Positions 38,647-51,700 of a stretch of 64,000 nt of DNA are shown here, one piece after another; position 1 is the first letter of the stretch, and every line of letters begins with the position of its first letter. Both the position numbers and the translations under genes were made by a program. The stretch covers positions 1,736,001-1,800,000 of the forward strand of contig JAYKKR010000006.1 of assembly GCA_036971615.1 (NCBI GenBank), read 5' to 3'. The DNA is from Amyloporia xantha (taxonomy: Eukaryota > Basidiomycota > Agaricomycetes > Polyporales > Adustoporiaceae). The notes beneath the pieces were generated by a model. That model was not told the DNA's origin. It ran no database searches and saw only the letters and a program-made list of their open reading frames with translations.

Positions 38647-39605
38647 AAGAAAGATGAATCCGATTCGATTTGAAGACCTTCCGCACGTGTGTTTACAGCA
38701 CACAAGAGACCGATGCGGTCCAACTATCCTATATTCGTATGTGCATATTGAGGTAGGCTCACAGAATGTCTCCCTTGACTTTGCTCACAATATTTCACAG
38801 TGTTCCCTAAGTCATCTGCGATTCTCCCGAATCCGCATTAATTAAATTCACCCACATCCTAATGCTATATTTGTTGCTATGCTTTGAAGATTTCTTGTTT
38901 AGATCTGTTGGGATGCTAGTCCCGTTGCTATCAAATGCTTTCGACTCTACTACTACGATCCTCACCATATTTTGATTCACTGTATCAATACTTTCGACTT
39001 GCGCATCTTTAGTATCCTGGTTGACGTAATCCTTAGACTCGTGCCCTTCGTGAATTGACAATAAAAGCTCATGTTTACGCAGCTGGTTGTTCTTATCATT
39101 TCTGTGCCCCGAGTGATCGTGAATTCGAAATATCGATCGAACTATTTCTCACTGTCTCCCCCTCCCTATGCATATGTGGTAAATGCCTATGGGAGACAAC
39201 TGATCGAATGGACCTTGTTTGCGTGTTGTGCTATTTGCTCTAGTAGTATCGTTGCACCTACGTACATCCCGCTCTATATTCGACCCCACCAGTACGAATT
39301 CGACTGTCCTTGGGTAACATTTGGTCACATGCACTAGAATTGAAGTGGATCGGAGTGCGACTTCTCGCGAATCTTTCAAGCAATTACATGTTCTCACTGG
39401 TCTACATCTATCTCTTCTAAACGATTCGAGCCGCAATACGGGCTAGAGTACTCGCAAAGGTATCTCCCTTCGAATTTAGCATATTTCGTGCGGCTGGTCT
39501 TAAAGCCGCCACTCGACTGGATGTGCAAGAACACCATGCCGACATCAGTCTCCGTACCTTATGCGTATACTAAGACGTACCTTGCAGATCTGTTGGCCAA
39601 ATAGC
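38647..39605. other. no supportable gene
   Basis: Nearly 1 kb upstream of YVH1 with short frames only. It should contain the YVH1 promoter. Confidence 0.4.
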
Positions 39606-41474
39606 ATGGATCAAGTCATCGACAATCTCTGGGTCGGCGACATGAGGAGCGCGCTCGATACCGAGACGCTGAAGGCGCACAAGATATCTAGCGTGCTGAC
39701 CGCTATGCGAGGGAGGGTGTCCATTCATGAGGTGCGTCGGTCTCGCAGGACCTTAGGGGCATAGCCGGACGGTTGTGAGTAGACGTTCATTCGCTTCCAA
39801 ATCAATCTCGATGATACGGAAGACGAAGACATTTTGGGGCATCTCGTGTCGGCCATATCTTTCATCGAAGCCGAACTGGAGAAAGGCAGAGGCGTCTTGG
39901 TGCATTGTCAGGCTGGCATGAGTGAGTCCTATGATCTGCGAAGTGGAAGCTGAGTGACATTTAGCATGCAGGTCGCAGCGTGACGATTGTTGCAGCGTAT
40001 CTTATGTACTCGCAACAAATTGACGCAGAGACTGCTCTGGGACTCATAAGAAAGGCGCGGCCGAACGTAGAGTGAGTGTACATCTCTTTGACGGACATAA
40101 GGTGTTAATTGTTAATGTCTATATTCGTCTCAGACCAAATCGTGGATTTCTTGCGGCAGCTGGAGATCTTCCACCAAGCATCGTACAAGATCTCGCGACG
40201 GGACAAAGGAACACGGATGTTCTACCTCGAGCGTGTAGTGCAGGATGTCATGAGTGAGTCTTCCCCACTACCTCATGAATTGCGTTTCTCTCACAAATGC
40301 AACTCCAGACGGTGACGGAACAGTCGAGACCGACTTCTTCGCTAAGTATCCCCGTACCCCAACGGATTCAGCTCCTCCGACTCCTGCAGGGCCGCGACGC
40401 AAGATCCGCTGCAAAATGTGTAGGCAAGAGCTGGCAACACGAGAGCACATGCTAGACCACGGGCAGCTTGGCCCTCCGACACCAGCGTCCGCTGCTGCCT
40501 TCTCTCCGGCAGTGTCCAGGCGGCCTTCCATGCACGATGGCAAGCCGTTCAGCTCGCTTACTGCCTTGTCACCCTCTGTTCTCGCGGCGTCCGTCCGTTC
40601 ATGACGGCCGACCCCTCGGTCTCTCGCCCCTTTCGCCCACTGACATCACTTCGCGGCGTCCGTCGATCCACGAGCCTGTGACACGCTCTCGGCTCGGTTC
40701 AAACGCGGACACCCGTCCGCTCAAGTCATCGCTCCTCGCTCTGGAGAGTGCCGCACAGCTCGGTCAAGACATCTCAGATTCCCTCTCCGAGTCGGCATTT
40801 GAGGATGAAGATTCCGAGGAGGAGGAGCCTAAAGAAGAGAAATCTGGCGATCAAAGCTCACATGCGAACGAAAGCGGATCGCCCCAAGATGCGCAAGATG
40901 CGCATCCATCTCCACCGCCGTTGACCTCTACTGCATCGGACCCTCTGCCGGCCATCTCTCCTCTGGTAGCTAGACGGTTATCTCATTCGACTAGCTTTGC
41001 GCATCCGTCTGACTTGGCGGCGCAACTCTACGCAAACCCAAAATTGGCCGCGCTACGTTCTCCTCCAGCGCTCAATATGACCTCAATCACGCCGTCAGCT
41101 TCCTCATCTTCAAATGGGGTGAAGGCACTCCCTCACAGCCCCCCAATCCTCGTGAACCCGAAATGTTCTGGATACTTTGTTGAACCGGTAAATTGCGCAT
41201 CTGACAGATGTCTTTCATTCAGCCTGCTGATTATTCCTACAGATGAGATGGATGGACTCTTTCCTCGAGGATGGGCAAATGGCAGGAAAGATTATTTGTC
41301 CGAACAAGAAGTGCGGAGCCAAGCTGGGCAATTACGACTGGGCGGGCGTCTGCTGTGCCTGTAAGGAGTGGGTCACACCGGTAAGATCAAGAGCTGCTTT
41401 CCTCGAGTCTGTGCTCATATTCGTGTCGATAGGGATTTTGTATTCACCGTTCGAAAGTCGACGAGGTAGTGTAA
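39606..41474 (+). CDS. YVH1: dual-specificity phosphatase YVH1 (apparent one-base insertion)
   Basis: Tyr/Ser/Thr phosphatase that helps release Mrt4 during 60S ribosome maturation. The start MDQVIDNLWVGDMRSALD at 39606 is the usual N-terminus. The catalytic loop HCQAGMSRS is split by an intron near 39.92-39.97 kb. FLRQLEIFHQA follows, then the first zinc-binding part (RCKMCRQELATREHM, 40.41 kb), and the C-terminal CSGYFVEPMRWM, ICPNKKCGAKLGNYDWAGVCCACKEWVTP and FCIHRSKVDEVV. The linker repeats a motif three times: VSRRPSMHD, SRRPSVHD and SRRPSIHE. The first is in the catalytic frame and the next two are in another frame. One extra base near 40,580 explains this. Unless that is a sequencing error, the C-terminal domain would be lost. 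Confidence 0.88.
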
Positions 41475-42084
41475 TGGACTCTATCGATCCGCAGAACTCT
41501 CAAAAGCAGACTTTGGCTGATGTAACTTTCCCCGCATATGTCGTATGCCTGTATACAATGTAGCATGTTCTCACCACCAATTAGCGGCATATATTCAGCA
41601 CAGTACGCTCGCCCGACCAGGTCTGAATGTGTTATTTCGCTTCTCGGTATCTGGTTACTACGTGGTTGATGTTGTGCGAATCCGCCTTACAGCTGCTCAC
41701 CGTCGTGCAGCTGCGCGTTTGAAGTTGCTATTATCCCGGTTCTGTGTGTCGCCCCCGTCAACCCATCTTCGAGCTTGTCGAGCTGCTACATCTGCCACTC
41801 GACGCGGATTAATCGCCGATGGCACAGGACAAAGACCTATCGGACCTCGTGAATCGAACTGCATACGAACGACCATGTCTTCAATTCCAGTGCCCAAATT
41901 CAGTGTTACATTTTGACAAACGCCATATACATGATCAATCGCGAGCCGTCCAAGTAGCAAGTCATCAATCTATGTGCATTACAGAGGGTATGTTCGGTAC
42001 AATCTAGAAGATAACTCGGGATCAACTTAAAAGTAAAGGTATAAAAATAAACATACAGCGAGCGCTGAGACTTCCGAGCTGAAC

Positions 42085-43474
42085 CTAATCAAGGCATAAA
42101 TGTCTGCGAACTGTTCGAGCTACACGTGAAACACGCTGAGCGATTCTGTTATGACTCCTACGGATCATTTGAGTCGCTGAAATATAAAATCCTATGGTAC
42201 AAACAGACGTCGTAAGTTGTGTCATATTATCAACATCAGAAATGGTTGAACATACTATCACACCATCGCCACCTTGAAAGTACGCCGTCCTTCATGACAA
42301 TGATCAAAAACACTGCGTTCAGCTCCGGGGTCAACCCGCGAGCCTTCGGGGCTCTTGATGTCAGTGAATATGGTGGCTTGTCTCGCTTCGAAGGAGTGTT
42401 GCTCCCGCAAACGCGATTCTTCGATAAGTCTGCGCACATTTCGTCAGTAAGCATTCACGGGACCGTGACTAAGAGCACATACTTGATAATCGCAGCCTTC
42501 TCGTCAAGGAACTCATTGGGATCGTGTACCTCGGTGACCACCGACAAATCCTGCGACACGTATACAATAGGAATGATATCCGGATCATCAGCGGGTCGAT
42601 CCATGAAGACCGCGGCCATTGCGAGTATCGATGAGTTGTGACTAGCTGGGCGACCGCTTTGGGTGGAATATCGGGACGACACAACGGAGCCGTCGTCGCC
42701 GACACAGTCCGCATCTTCCTTTCCAGGAATTTCGAGCTCGGCATCTTTGAGAGCGCCGTCCCGTTCGGGCGAGGATGGGCGCAGAGATACAGTGTGCTCG
42801 GGATCACATACCGCGTGCCGAGCCTGAGTTCCATGCAGGGAACCTAAGTCAGAATCGAAATCTCCGTGCGGAGTAGTAGGAGGGGACGAGTGAGTGTACA
42901 TTTCTTCAGAATCTGTTTCCCATTGGTAACCCTCAGCAGCACTCAGTCTGTAATGGTCCTCCATGTTGTAGTCAGCGTGTAGAATTCTCTGGCTTACCGG
43001 AAGGACCAAGAAGGTTTCTGGCTCGAAGTCCTGGGTTGGAATACGGACCGTGCTGTCTACGAGCGAGTACTGATAGCAATTTGGGAATGGGAACGGAGGC
43101 GATGTTCGGAGAGCCTCGCGAGACAATGGATGTTCCGTGTTCGGGAAGATAGGAATACACATGTTTTCGTCCATAAGCTCATAAGGGAATCGCGTTGGAA
43201 GACCTTGACCAACAAATTGGACATGGCACCTGTGACTCGGTCTATCTGGCCAAGGGAAATCCTCGATCTACAAAGATGAAATGTCCGAGAAGTTATGTAG
43301 TATGATGTTATGAAAGTCACGTATGCACACCTGCCGAACATAGCCTAGGTACATTTTAGGGGACAGCTTCCGCAGGGCATCCAGTAAAATGGGGTCTTCG
43401 AACTGTTCCGCCATTGCTATGGGGTCGATGCGGATAGCCACGTATGTGCCCGGGAGAGGAGTGAAGATAGTCAT
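42085..43474 (-). CDS. B-family protein B4, uncharacterised
   Basis: Start MTIFTPLPGTYVAIRIDPIAM at 43474. The first intron (about 43.32-43.27 kb) precedes the FPWP block. Exon 2 includes FVGQGLPTRF, PIFPNTEHP, FPFPNCYQYS, VRIPTQDFEPE and the acidic middle with SSRYSTQSGRPASHNSS, then DPDIIPIVYVSQDLS and FLDEKAAIIK. The third exon has the basic helix. The last exon after an acceptor ending CCATAG reads RVSRVARTVRRHLC with the stop at 42085-42087. Very close to B1 and B5 throughout. The frame is open in each exon. Confidence 0.65.
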
Positions 43475-44591
43475 AGTCGATGGAGAAGATGTTTGCTAAG
43501 CGTTTCCGCAAAGGGTATCATATAGCTCCTGGCCCACATCAAGAAGTAAACACTAGCATAACGTCGCAGACCTTGTCGTAGACAATTGCAGGCGCGCGCA
43601 AACGCTCACAACGGGTCTCGGCACTCGCATATGGCCCGGGCCCTACCACTGGCTGCCGGTCCTTACAGTTGGCTCCTTGGTCCTTGTCTTTCGTCGAAAC
43701 CGTATTCGGGGACTGTTGCTATCTTGTCCGCATGGATGACTTGGCAGGCCCATGCGACTGATGGTTACTTCGACGCACAACTTGAAGCGCACTCAGAAAC
43801 ATGCAAGACAAAAGATGAATACGTTCTCGAAGAATAAGACTGGTCCATTCGGATCACATTCGCGTCCGCTGGTACGTCCGAGTCGGTGCAAGGACCTGCT
43901 GAACAAAAGATAGATTAGGCCTGATGGAATATAGCTACCATACTTACTCGACCCATATGGACTCGGAGGCTAGATATCGATCTGTAGCTTCGACGGACAA
44001 TTGCACAAGCGTTTGCCTACCAATAATCGAGACGCCGGCTTCTCGTAAATCTACGTGCATCATGGCAGGTGAGTGTATACGGTACAATCTAGAAGATAAA
44101 TTGAGAACTAGTTCATAGCAAGGTGTGAAAGGTAAATAGACAGTGAGCACGGTTAGATAGATCGTTCGGCTGAGAGCCTAAGCTTGGGTTACACGTGAAC
44201 TTCTCCGAATTATCTGACAGTCTGAAACATAGGATCCTTAGACATTGTAAACTGGGTAATTTTGTTTTCCTTCAGAAGGGCCAAGGCTCCCGCTCGTCCA
44301 TGACCTTCGTGACGCAGCCTTCGAGGAGTGCAATTTGGGTTGCCAGAGCGACGGAAGAGCCAAGCTTAAGATACTGTCTGGCTGAAGTTCCCAGTTGCTT
44401 TCTACGCGTACGGGTGAGTCACAGTTCCCAACCGCCATGTACATTGTCAATCGCGAGCCGTCCAAGTAAAAATCATCAATCTACGTGCATTACAGAGGGT
44501 ATATTCGGTACAATCCACAACATAACTCGAGATCAACTTAAGCAAGGTATCAAAATAAACATATAGCGAGCACTGAGCTTTCAAGGTGAAC
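43475..44591. other. B4-B5 spacer
   Basis: 43.8-44.2 kb corresponds in reverse complement to 23.43-23.85 kb, the spacer before B3. 44.4-44.59 kb is the downstream tail of B5 and matches the tail of B1. 43.5-43.75 kb resembles the upstream region of B1 and B5. Confidence 0.6.
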
Positions 44592-45986
44592 CTAAGGAAA
44601 GCATAAATGTCTGCGAACTGTTCGAGCTACATGTGAAACGCGCTGAGCAATTCTGTTATGATTTCTATGGATCGTTTGCGTCGCTGAGATATAGAATCCT
44701 GTAGAACAATAGACATAGTAAATTGGGTGATATTATCAAAATGAGGGTGCTTGAACATACTATCACGCCATCGCCGCCTTGGAAGTCCGCCATCTTTCTG
44801 ACAATGTCCAACATCACTGTCTTCCTTTCCTAGGTCAATCCACGAGCCTTCGGGGCTCTTGATGTCAGTGAATCCACTGGCTTGTCTCGCTTCTAAGGAG
44901 CGCCGCTCCCGCAAACGTGACTCTTCGATAAGTCTGCGCGCATTTCGTCAGTGAGCATTCACGGGACCATAACTAAGAGTACATACTTGACAATAGCAGT
45001 CTTCTCGTCAAGGAACTCATTAGGATCATGTACCTCGGTGATCATCGACAAATCCGGTGACACGTATACAATAGGAATGATATCCGGATCATCAGCGGGT
45101 CGATCCATGAAGACCGCGGCCATCGCGAGTATCGAAGAGTTGTGACTGGCTGGGCGACCGCTTTGGGTGGAATGTCGGGACGACACAAAGGAGCCGTCGT
45201 CGCCGACACAGTCCGCATATTCCTTTCCAGGAATTTCGAGCTCGGCATCTTTGAGAAAGCCGTCCCGTTCGGGCGAGCGTGCGCACGAGGGTACACTGTG
45301 TTCGGGAAGACATACCGCATGCCGATCCTGACTTCCATGCAGGGAACCTACGTCGGAATCGAGATCGCCGTGCCGACTGGGAGGGGACGAGTGAGTGTAC
45401 ATTTCTTCAGAGTCTATTTCCGATTGGTAACCCTCAGCAGCTCTCAGTCTGTTCAGGTCCTCCATGTTGTAGTCAACGTGTAGAATTATCTGGCTTGCCG
45501 GAAGGACCAAGAAGCTTTCTGGCTCGAAGTCCTGGGTTGGAATACGGACCGTGCTGTCTACGAGCGAGTACTGATAGCAATTTGGGAATGGGAACGGAGG
45601 CGATGTTCGGAGTGCCTCGCGAGACAATGGATGTTCCGTGTTCGGGAGGATAGGAATACACATGTTTTCGTCCATAAGCTCATAAGGGAATCGCGTTGGA
45701 AGACCTTGACCAACAAATTGGACGTAGCACCTGTGACTTGGTCTATCTGGCCAAGGAAAATCTATGATCTACATAGATGATATGTCCGAGAAGTTCATTG
45801 TGAATCGTGCAGTCTGCTGTTATAAAAATCACATATCCACACCTGCCGAACATAGCCTAGGTACGTTTTAGGGGACAACTTCTGCAAGGCATCCAGCAAA
45901 ACAGGGTCTTCGAACTGTTCCGCCATTGCTATGGGGTCGATGCGGATAGCCACATATGTGCCCGGGAGAGGAGTGAAGATAGTCAT
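44592..45986 (-). CDS. B-family protein B5, uncharacterised
   Basis: Start MTIFTPLPGTYVAIRIDPIAM at 45986. It shows the same four-exon arrangement as B1: FPWPDRPSHRC, FVGQGLPTRF, PILPNTEHP, FPFPNCYQYS, VRIPTQDFEPE, the variable acidic region, DPDIIPIVYVSPDLS, then RRSLEARQASGF and a last exon ending HVARTVRRHLC with the stop at 44592-44594. In this copy the last intron also reads through without a stop to an alternative end at 44627. The intron is preferred because all five copies then share the same Arg/His-rich end. Diverges from A' just as B1 diverges from A. Confidence 0.67.
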
Positions 45987-46483
45987 GGTTGATGCGTAAG
46001 ATGTTCGCTACGCGTTGGTGCAATGGGTATCATATAGCTCCTGGCCCGCAGTGAGCTGCGCGTATCAAGCAGATCTAGAAGTAGATACTAGAACAAAGTC
46101 CCAGACCAGCGCAGACAGACCTTGTCGTAAACAATTGCAGGCATGCATAAGCGCTGCCAGCGGGCGCTTCGTTGAGAGAAATACAAGTATGTCTCGGCGC
46201 TCGCATATGGCCCGGGACCTACCACTGACTACCCTATACCTTGTAGTTGGCCTCCTTGGTCTTCGCCTTGTCTTGTCGTAACAACCATATGCGGGGGCTG
46301 GTGCTATCTTGTCCGCATGGTCGACTTTGCAGGCCCATGCGTCTGATGGCATTTGGAGGAACGCGATCTGCTCGAATTGTGTTGTACATCTTGAAGAACA
46401 CGTCAACAATAGCTGAGCGTAACGCGAAATGGTGTGTATCCTTTGGGTAATGTCTGCCTTGGCGACTACTCGTGGTCGAAGGG

Positions 46484-48260
46484 ATGGCCTGTGCTATGGC
46501 CGCCTTGGAGTTGGGTACTTTAAGACTTAGCGTAGTCGAGGGTAAGTCATCCAACACCATACAGCTCATAATGTCCTCGAGCTCCTGTTCACGATGCCCT
46601 GCTCGTCAGAGCTCTCCTGCCGCTCATCTTGACGGCTCTGCTGTCGCTGGCGACATTTATTGTCTCCGAGAGTCTGTCAAGACTCCGCTCATGCTCGCCC
46701 TCAATATCAATCCTAATCGCAAGACATACTCTGGGTCTACGAGTCGAGCCTCTGTTTCTTCTGCCCCCAGTGACAAGAGATTGGATTGCTATGGTAAACA
46801 TAGACCCTGTCTCATTTCTGATAAGAGGACAGAAGGCCAGCGGAACATCTATAGCGTCTATGTAATGGGTACTATCGGGAATCGCAGCCTCACTGATTTA
46901 CCGGAGGTGTATCGCCATTTCTGCTTCCCCGTCGCTCCAAATGGTATGGATACCGACCATATCCATACAACCCCAGATTGGAAAGCTCGCGTCCGTCAAT
47001 GGTTCATCGCCATCGAGATCGATACCCAGAGTCCCGTGCGCGTGCGCTGGCAAGACAAGGCGACACTCACGCACTATTGCCTCGACAGTGCGACGAGGTT
47101 GCGCTTGCAGAAGATCTCCGCAATCAAGATGTACCAGTGGCAGGAAATGTGTCGTCAAGATCCCGAATTCATTATACGCAAGACAAAGGAATTTAAGGTA
47201 GGATTTTTTGTAAAGTGGCTCAAAGACCTACTGACACGGTTACTAAAGGAGCACCAGAGGGACCTGCACTATGAGTATATCGAAAGCTGCAGTCAGTTTG
47301 TACGTCTTGCTATCGGCCCTTTGTCCGCCTTCGATGATAATTTCATGCCTCTCCAGTCTATCGCCAGCGCCACTTCGGCGAGCACAGTGGGGTCGGTGAA
47401 GAGTAATACTTCACGCAATAGCTTGGCTTCACATGCTAGCCACCGTTCGCGGAGTTCACAATCAATCAAGCACCCACACGTTCACTCGAATGCGAACGGG
47501 GCCTTCGCATATGACTCTAAATCGCATACAGATGGGAGTGCTATAGCTTCTCTCCAAAACCGTCATTCGGGTGGGATCTATCGCAATTCTGACGTTGAAT
47601 CCCTACGGAGTTTCGATCCTCTCCCTCGTATCCGAGAGGACCCTAACGAGTGTATGCCTCCACCGGTGAGGCTGCCACGGTGCTGTATGGTATTTATCAG
47701 CTCACAACCACTGTAGATACCTAGCGCACCCATGGCTGAATGGACCGAGCGAAGGAACGGTGCGGCACGTTCCTGGAATGAGGTACGATCCATGTGTGTT
47801 TTTGGCTATGCGTTGCATTTTAACATGGTCCTTGTGACATGCAGATGCGAAACGGCTCTTCAGGAGCCCGCACAGATGAATATAATACAAGGACATCTGT
47901 AAGATTCCCTTGTGCTGCTACCCCGTCATCTTCACTCATTGCATTCATTCTAGAATGTCGTCATCTCCTCTCTGAATAATCTACCAGTCTCTCCGTCTTT
48001 CAGCACCGCATCAAACCCTGCACCTTCAAAGGCTGAAGTGGTGCGAAGCGTGGAAACACAAGTTAGATGGAAGGGTTTGAAGAGAAGTCTGGTAATGTCT
48101 ATCTCGACTTATTTCATTGTTCGCTTTGGCTTACTATTTCTGTCGGTAGAGCAACCTCAAGCTACATAACAGACAGCTGCCTACCTCACGACGTAACGAT
48201 AATGACATGTCAATAGACACCCCACCTGCCTCTCCTAGACACGCAACTTCTTCGCATTGA
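46484..48260 (+). CDS. uncharacterised protein A' (right copy)
   Basis: Near-identical partner of the gene at 16.98-18.77 kb. The ATG at 46484 (MACAMAALELG) or at 46571 (MSSSSCSRCP) may be used; the first ATG of the left copy is missing here. The core VYVMGTIGNRSLTDLPEVY and DWKARVRQWFIAIEIDTQSP is unchanged. The most different stretch between copies, around 46.80-46.84 kb, coincides with a probable intron (donor GTAAAC). Later exons: MAEWTERRNGAARSWNE, then RNGSSGARTDEYNTR, then VVISSLNNLPVSPSF, and finally a tail with MSIDTPPASP and the stop at 48258-48260. No frame break found. Confidence 0.62.
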
Positions 48261-48775
48261 GAATACTGTATCTAGCTCCTAATACAATTAAATCGTAGAC
48301 CCGTGGTTTCTTCTCTATTCCACTCATACGATTATGGTCATGCAGCTAGCTTTCTCATCGCCACTACTGCTCGTGCTTGCGTCGTAATTATATGAGTGTG
48401 GATTAATCTAGTGTCCAAATGCCCACTGCACACACGGCTAGGATGGATCAGCAACTTGGTGAACGGTGATTATGAGTCGAAACACCTTCTAACCATACGT
48501 ATAAATTTTGACCATTTTGTACGACTATTCAATCAATATTGAAAGATGCGTTCAGCGCTGAAAGAATGTCTCTCACCCCCTAATCTGTCACGTGCTATCT
48601 ACCATTGACCGGTATTCAGTATCGCGGACCGCGGTCTTCTGCCATTACGCACCCCCTGCCTGGGGACGTCTCGCTGGGAATACAAGTAGCTCCTTCTGGA
48701 CCTTGTCTATACACCATACATATCCTCTAGCTTGCGCCACAAATCAATTATTCAGCGAAACATCCCAACGCACCC

Positions 48776-51700
48776 ATGAATCCCCTTTCCCCGACCTCAC
48801 CTATTCCGCAGCCACCACATAGTGCTGGGCTAGCATTTAAGGGCACGTCCACCCTTTCAGAGTTTGAGTCGATCATTCATCCTTTGCTATAAAGGTCTAC
48901 GAGCCGCAATTGATCCACAGTCTATTCCTTCGCCTATTGATACCATAGAAAGCGACAAGGAACAATGGGCAGACCAGACCTACGGCACGCTTCCTGGTGG
49001 TCATGTTCCACTTTCCGTGACAGACTACGTAGCGATTGACCAAGGTGAGAGTACAACCTTTCCGAAGGTGTATGTCTCATCCGGTTACAGGCAATTCATC
49101 CCCCAAATTCATGCGCGTCTCCACATGGAACATCCCCAGCACTTCTCGCCTTGCTGCTGACTGTGCTGTCCCCCTCGCTGCCGTTATACAGCCATTTGCT
49201 GACCAGGATCCGAAAGAAGAGCCCGTTCCGCTGGTCGATACGGGCGACGTCGGGCCGGCACGTTGTGCACAGTGCAGAGCTTACGTTAATCCATGGTGCA
49301 AGTGGGTAGTGGGTGGCATGAAATGGAAGTGTAATCTCTGTGCGCATGAGACAGATGGTGAGTCTCCTGTATTTCCCTGACCTGCTCGATCTTGCGGACA
49401 CTGCACGTCAGTTGCAAGTAACTGGTTATGTGTCTCGAGTAGACGCTTAGCTATTGCCACTCGTGTGCGAGCGTGCATGTTCGACTGAGCGGGTAGGCTT
49501 GCTATAATGATTTTTCAAAGGCTGAATCGATTGCTTAGTTGTGCCAGACTACTTTTGCAATTTGGATGGCAACATGATTCGTCTTGATCACTTACAGCGT
49601 CCTGAGCTGAATAAGGGCACAGTGGACTTCGCTGTCCCGCAAGATTACTGGGCGCTCGATCCTCCTGCCAAATTGACGCCCTTGTATGAATCTGTAGGAC
49701 CACCGCCAACGTCCGGGCGTCGGTCACCTAAGCCATTATCATATATCTTTGCGGTGGACGTTTCGCTGGAAGCCATCCAGTCAGGTTTTACGCATTCAGC
49801 TTGCATGAGCCTGCTTGATCTCCTGTATGGCCATGAATCTGAAGTAGAAGGAGAGGGGAAGGTTGAGTCGTGCTTTCCAGCAGAGGGTAGTATTTGCATT
49901 ATTACATTCGACCGGACATTGCATTTCTACGATCTCTCAGTACGCCATGCAGTTATGGTATACACTCATTCTTACTGACTTGTCTCAATGCAAGTTTAGC
50001 CACGATCAGCGGACAGCGCGCGAATGTTAGTGGTACCGGATCTGGAGGACGTTTTTGTTCCCCTTAAAGATGGGCTATTCGTAGATCCACAAACATCTCG
50101 GTATGTCTATCCTGCGGAGATTCCTCGCTTGTTTGGTAGTCATATTGCTACAGAACTGTTATCACAAATCTGCTCACCTCGATCGGCAAGGCTGAAGGGC
50201 GAATGGTCGAGACAGAGGCGGCCTTGGGTTCTGCTTTGACGGGCTGTCTGGCAGCACTGGTACGTGTTATTATTTTCTAGCTTAGCCTTTTTACGTACTT
50301 GTCGACCCGAATCAGGCAGGCATCGGTGGACAGGTTGTAGTATTTTCAGGTGTGATCCCAACGATTGGACTTGGGGCTTTGAAGACCCCTCCCGACGAGT
50401 CTGGATTGTTCGGCACTGAAAAAGAAAAGACTTTGTTTGCTCCGCGCGACGTTGCTTGGCAAGACCTTGGCGAACAGTGCGCGGAGGAAGGCATCGGCGT
50501 CAGCATGTTTCTTGGTATGAGCAGACCAATTGATGTAGCGTCCATTGGTGCGCGCTGTGTCTGTAATATGCGAGACCGAGACTGACGCCAATCCTTTTAC
50601 AGGCGCCGTATCTTCGATCACCGGAGGGGAACTTTATTTCCATCCCCGATTCGACCCTGTTCGAGACGGCACAGTTCTTCACTCTCAGCTGCGAAGATTG
50701 CTCCTTCGGACAACAGGCTATTCATGTGCGATGCGTGTGCGATGCTCCCAGGGTATGCATCCCTCTTCTTCACCTTCCATTGCAACTCATGTCATAGCTT
50801 CCCGTAGGTCTCCGAATAACAGCGCATTACGGCAATTTTTATGAGTCCTCCGCCTCCGATTTGATTTTTGGAACACTTGATGCCGACAAAGCCATATCTA
50901 TCTCCCTTGAGCATACTGGGACCATCAACGACGCTGGATTCGCGTTCCTGCAGAGCGCTGTTCTCTATACCAGTTCTTCCGGTCAGCGTCGCGTGCGCGT
51001 CTGTAATCTTGGAATACAGGTCGCATCAATGGCAGGCAATGTGTTCCGGTATGCGGACATGGACACCGTCGTTTGCCACATGGTTCGTGAAGGTTAGAAC
51101 CTCTCCGAACTTTAAGCGTGGTCCGTCGAGGTACTAACTAGAGCATGCAGGGGTATCTCGACTTCCCAGTCAAACGATCACAAAAATTCAGGAGCAACTT
51201 ACTGATAGATGTACCGCAATCCTGTTAGCTTATCGAAACTTGTGTGCGGCGTCATCAGCGCCATCCCAGGTGTGTCGGACAGTTGGTGTTCTGGTGTGGA
51301 TGAAGCTTAAAAGTCGTGCAGTTGATTATTCCAGAAGCGTTCAGAGCGTTGCCACTGTATACTTTGACCATGCTCAAGACGAAACCTCTGAAAGGTATGC
51401 TTCTTGTGCATTTTCTCCTGCAATTCTAAAGACATCTTGGTTACTCAGGCAGAAATGTCACCGCGGACGTGCGCAATTATGAGGCCCATAAAATCAAAGC
51501 TAGGAGCGTGCGGAGCACAATGCAGCATCTATATCCCAGGTTACTCGCGCTTCATGACCTTGATGATCATATCGCATTGCCAGACCCTAGTACTGGTTGT
51601 ATCCGTTTGCCATCTATCATGCGGCCCAGCTACATTTTCATGGAGTCGTATGGCATCTACTTAATTGGTATTATCAATTCAAGATCTTCATCTTTGGAGC

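Larger units (their letters stand above)
41820..48370. repeat. right arm of the inverted duplication (B4, B5, A')
   Basis: Order on the minus strand is A', B5, a spacer equal to the one before B3, and B4. Stretch-by-stretch reverse-complement identity with 16.86-20.91 kb covers A'/B5, while B4 and its tail match B1 and its tail a second time. No copy corresponding to B2 is present. The arm ends near 41.82 kb (beside YVH1) and near 48.37 kb (beside SEC24). Confidence 0.88.

Noticed and set aside
44627..44914. Read-through of the last intron as the true C-terminus of B5
   Set aside because: The equivalent region has a stop before the last exon in B1, while splicing gives all five copies the same Arg/His-rich end.
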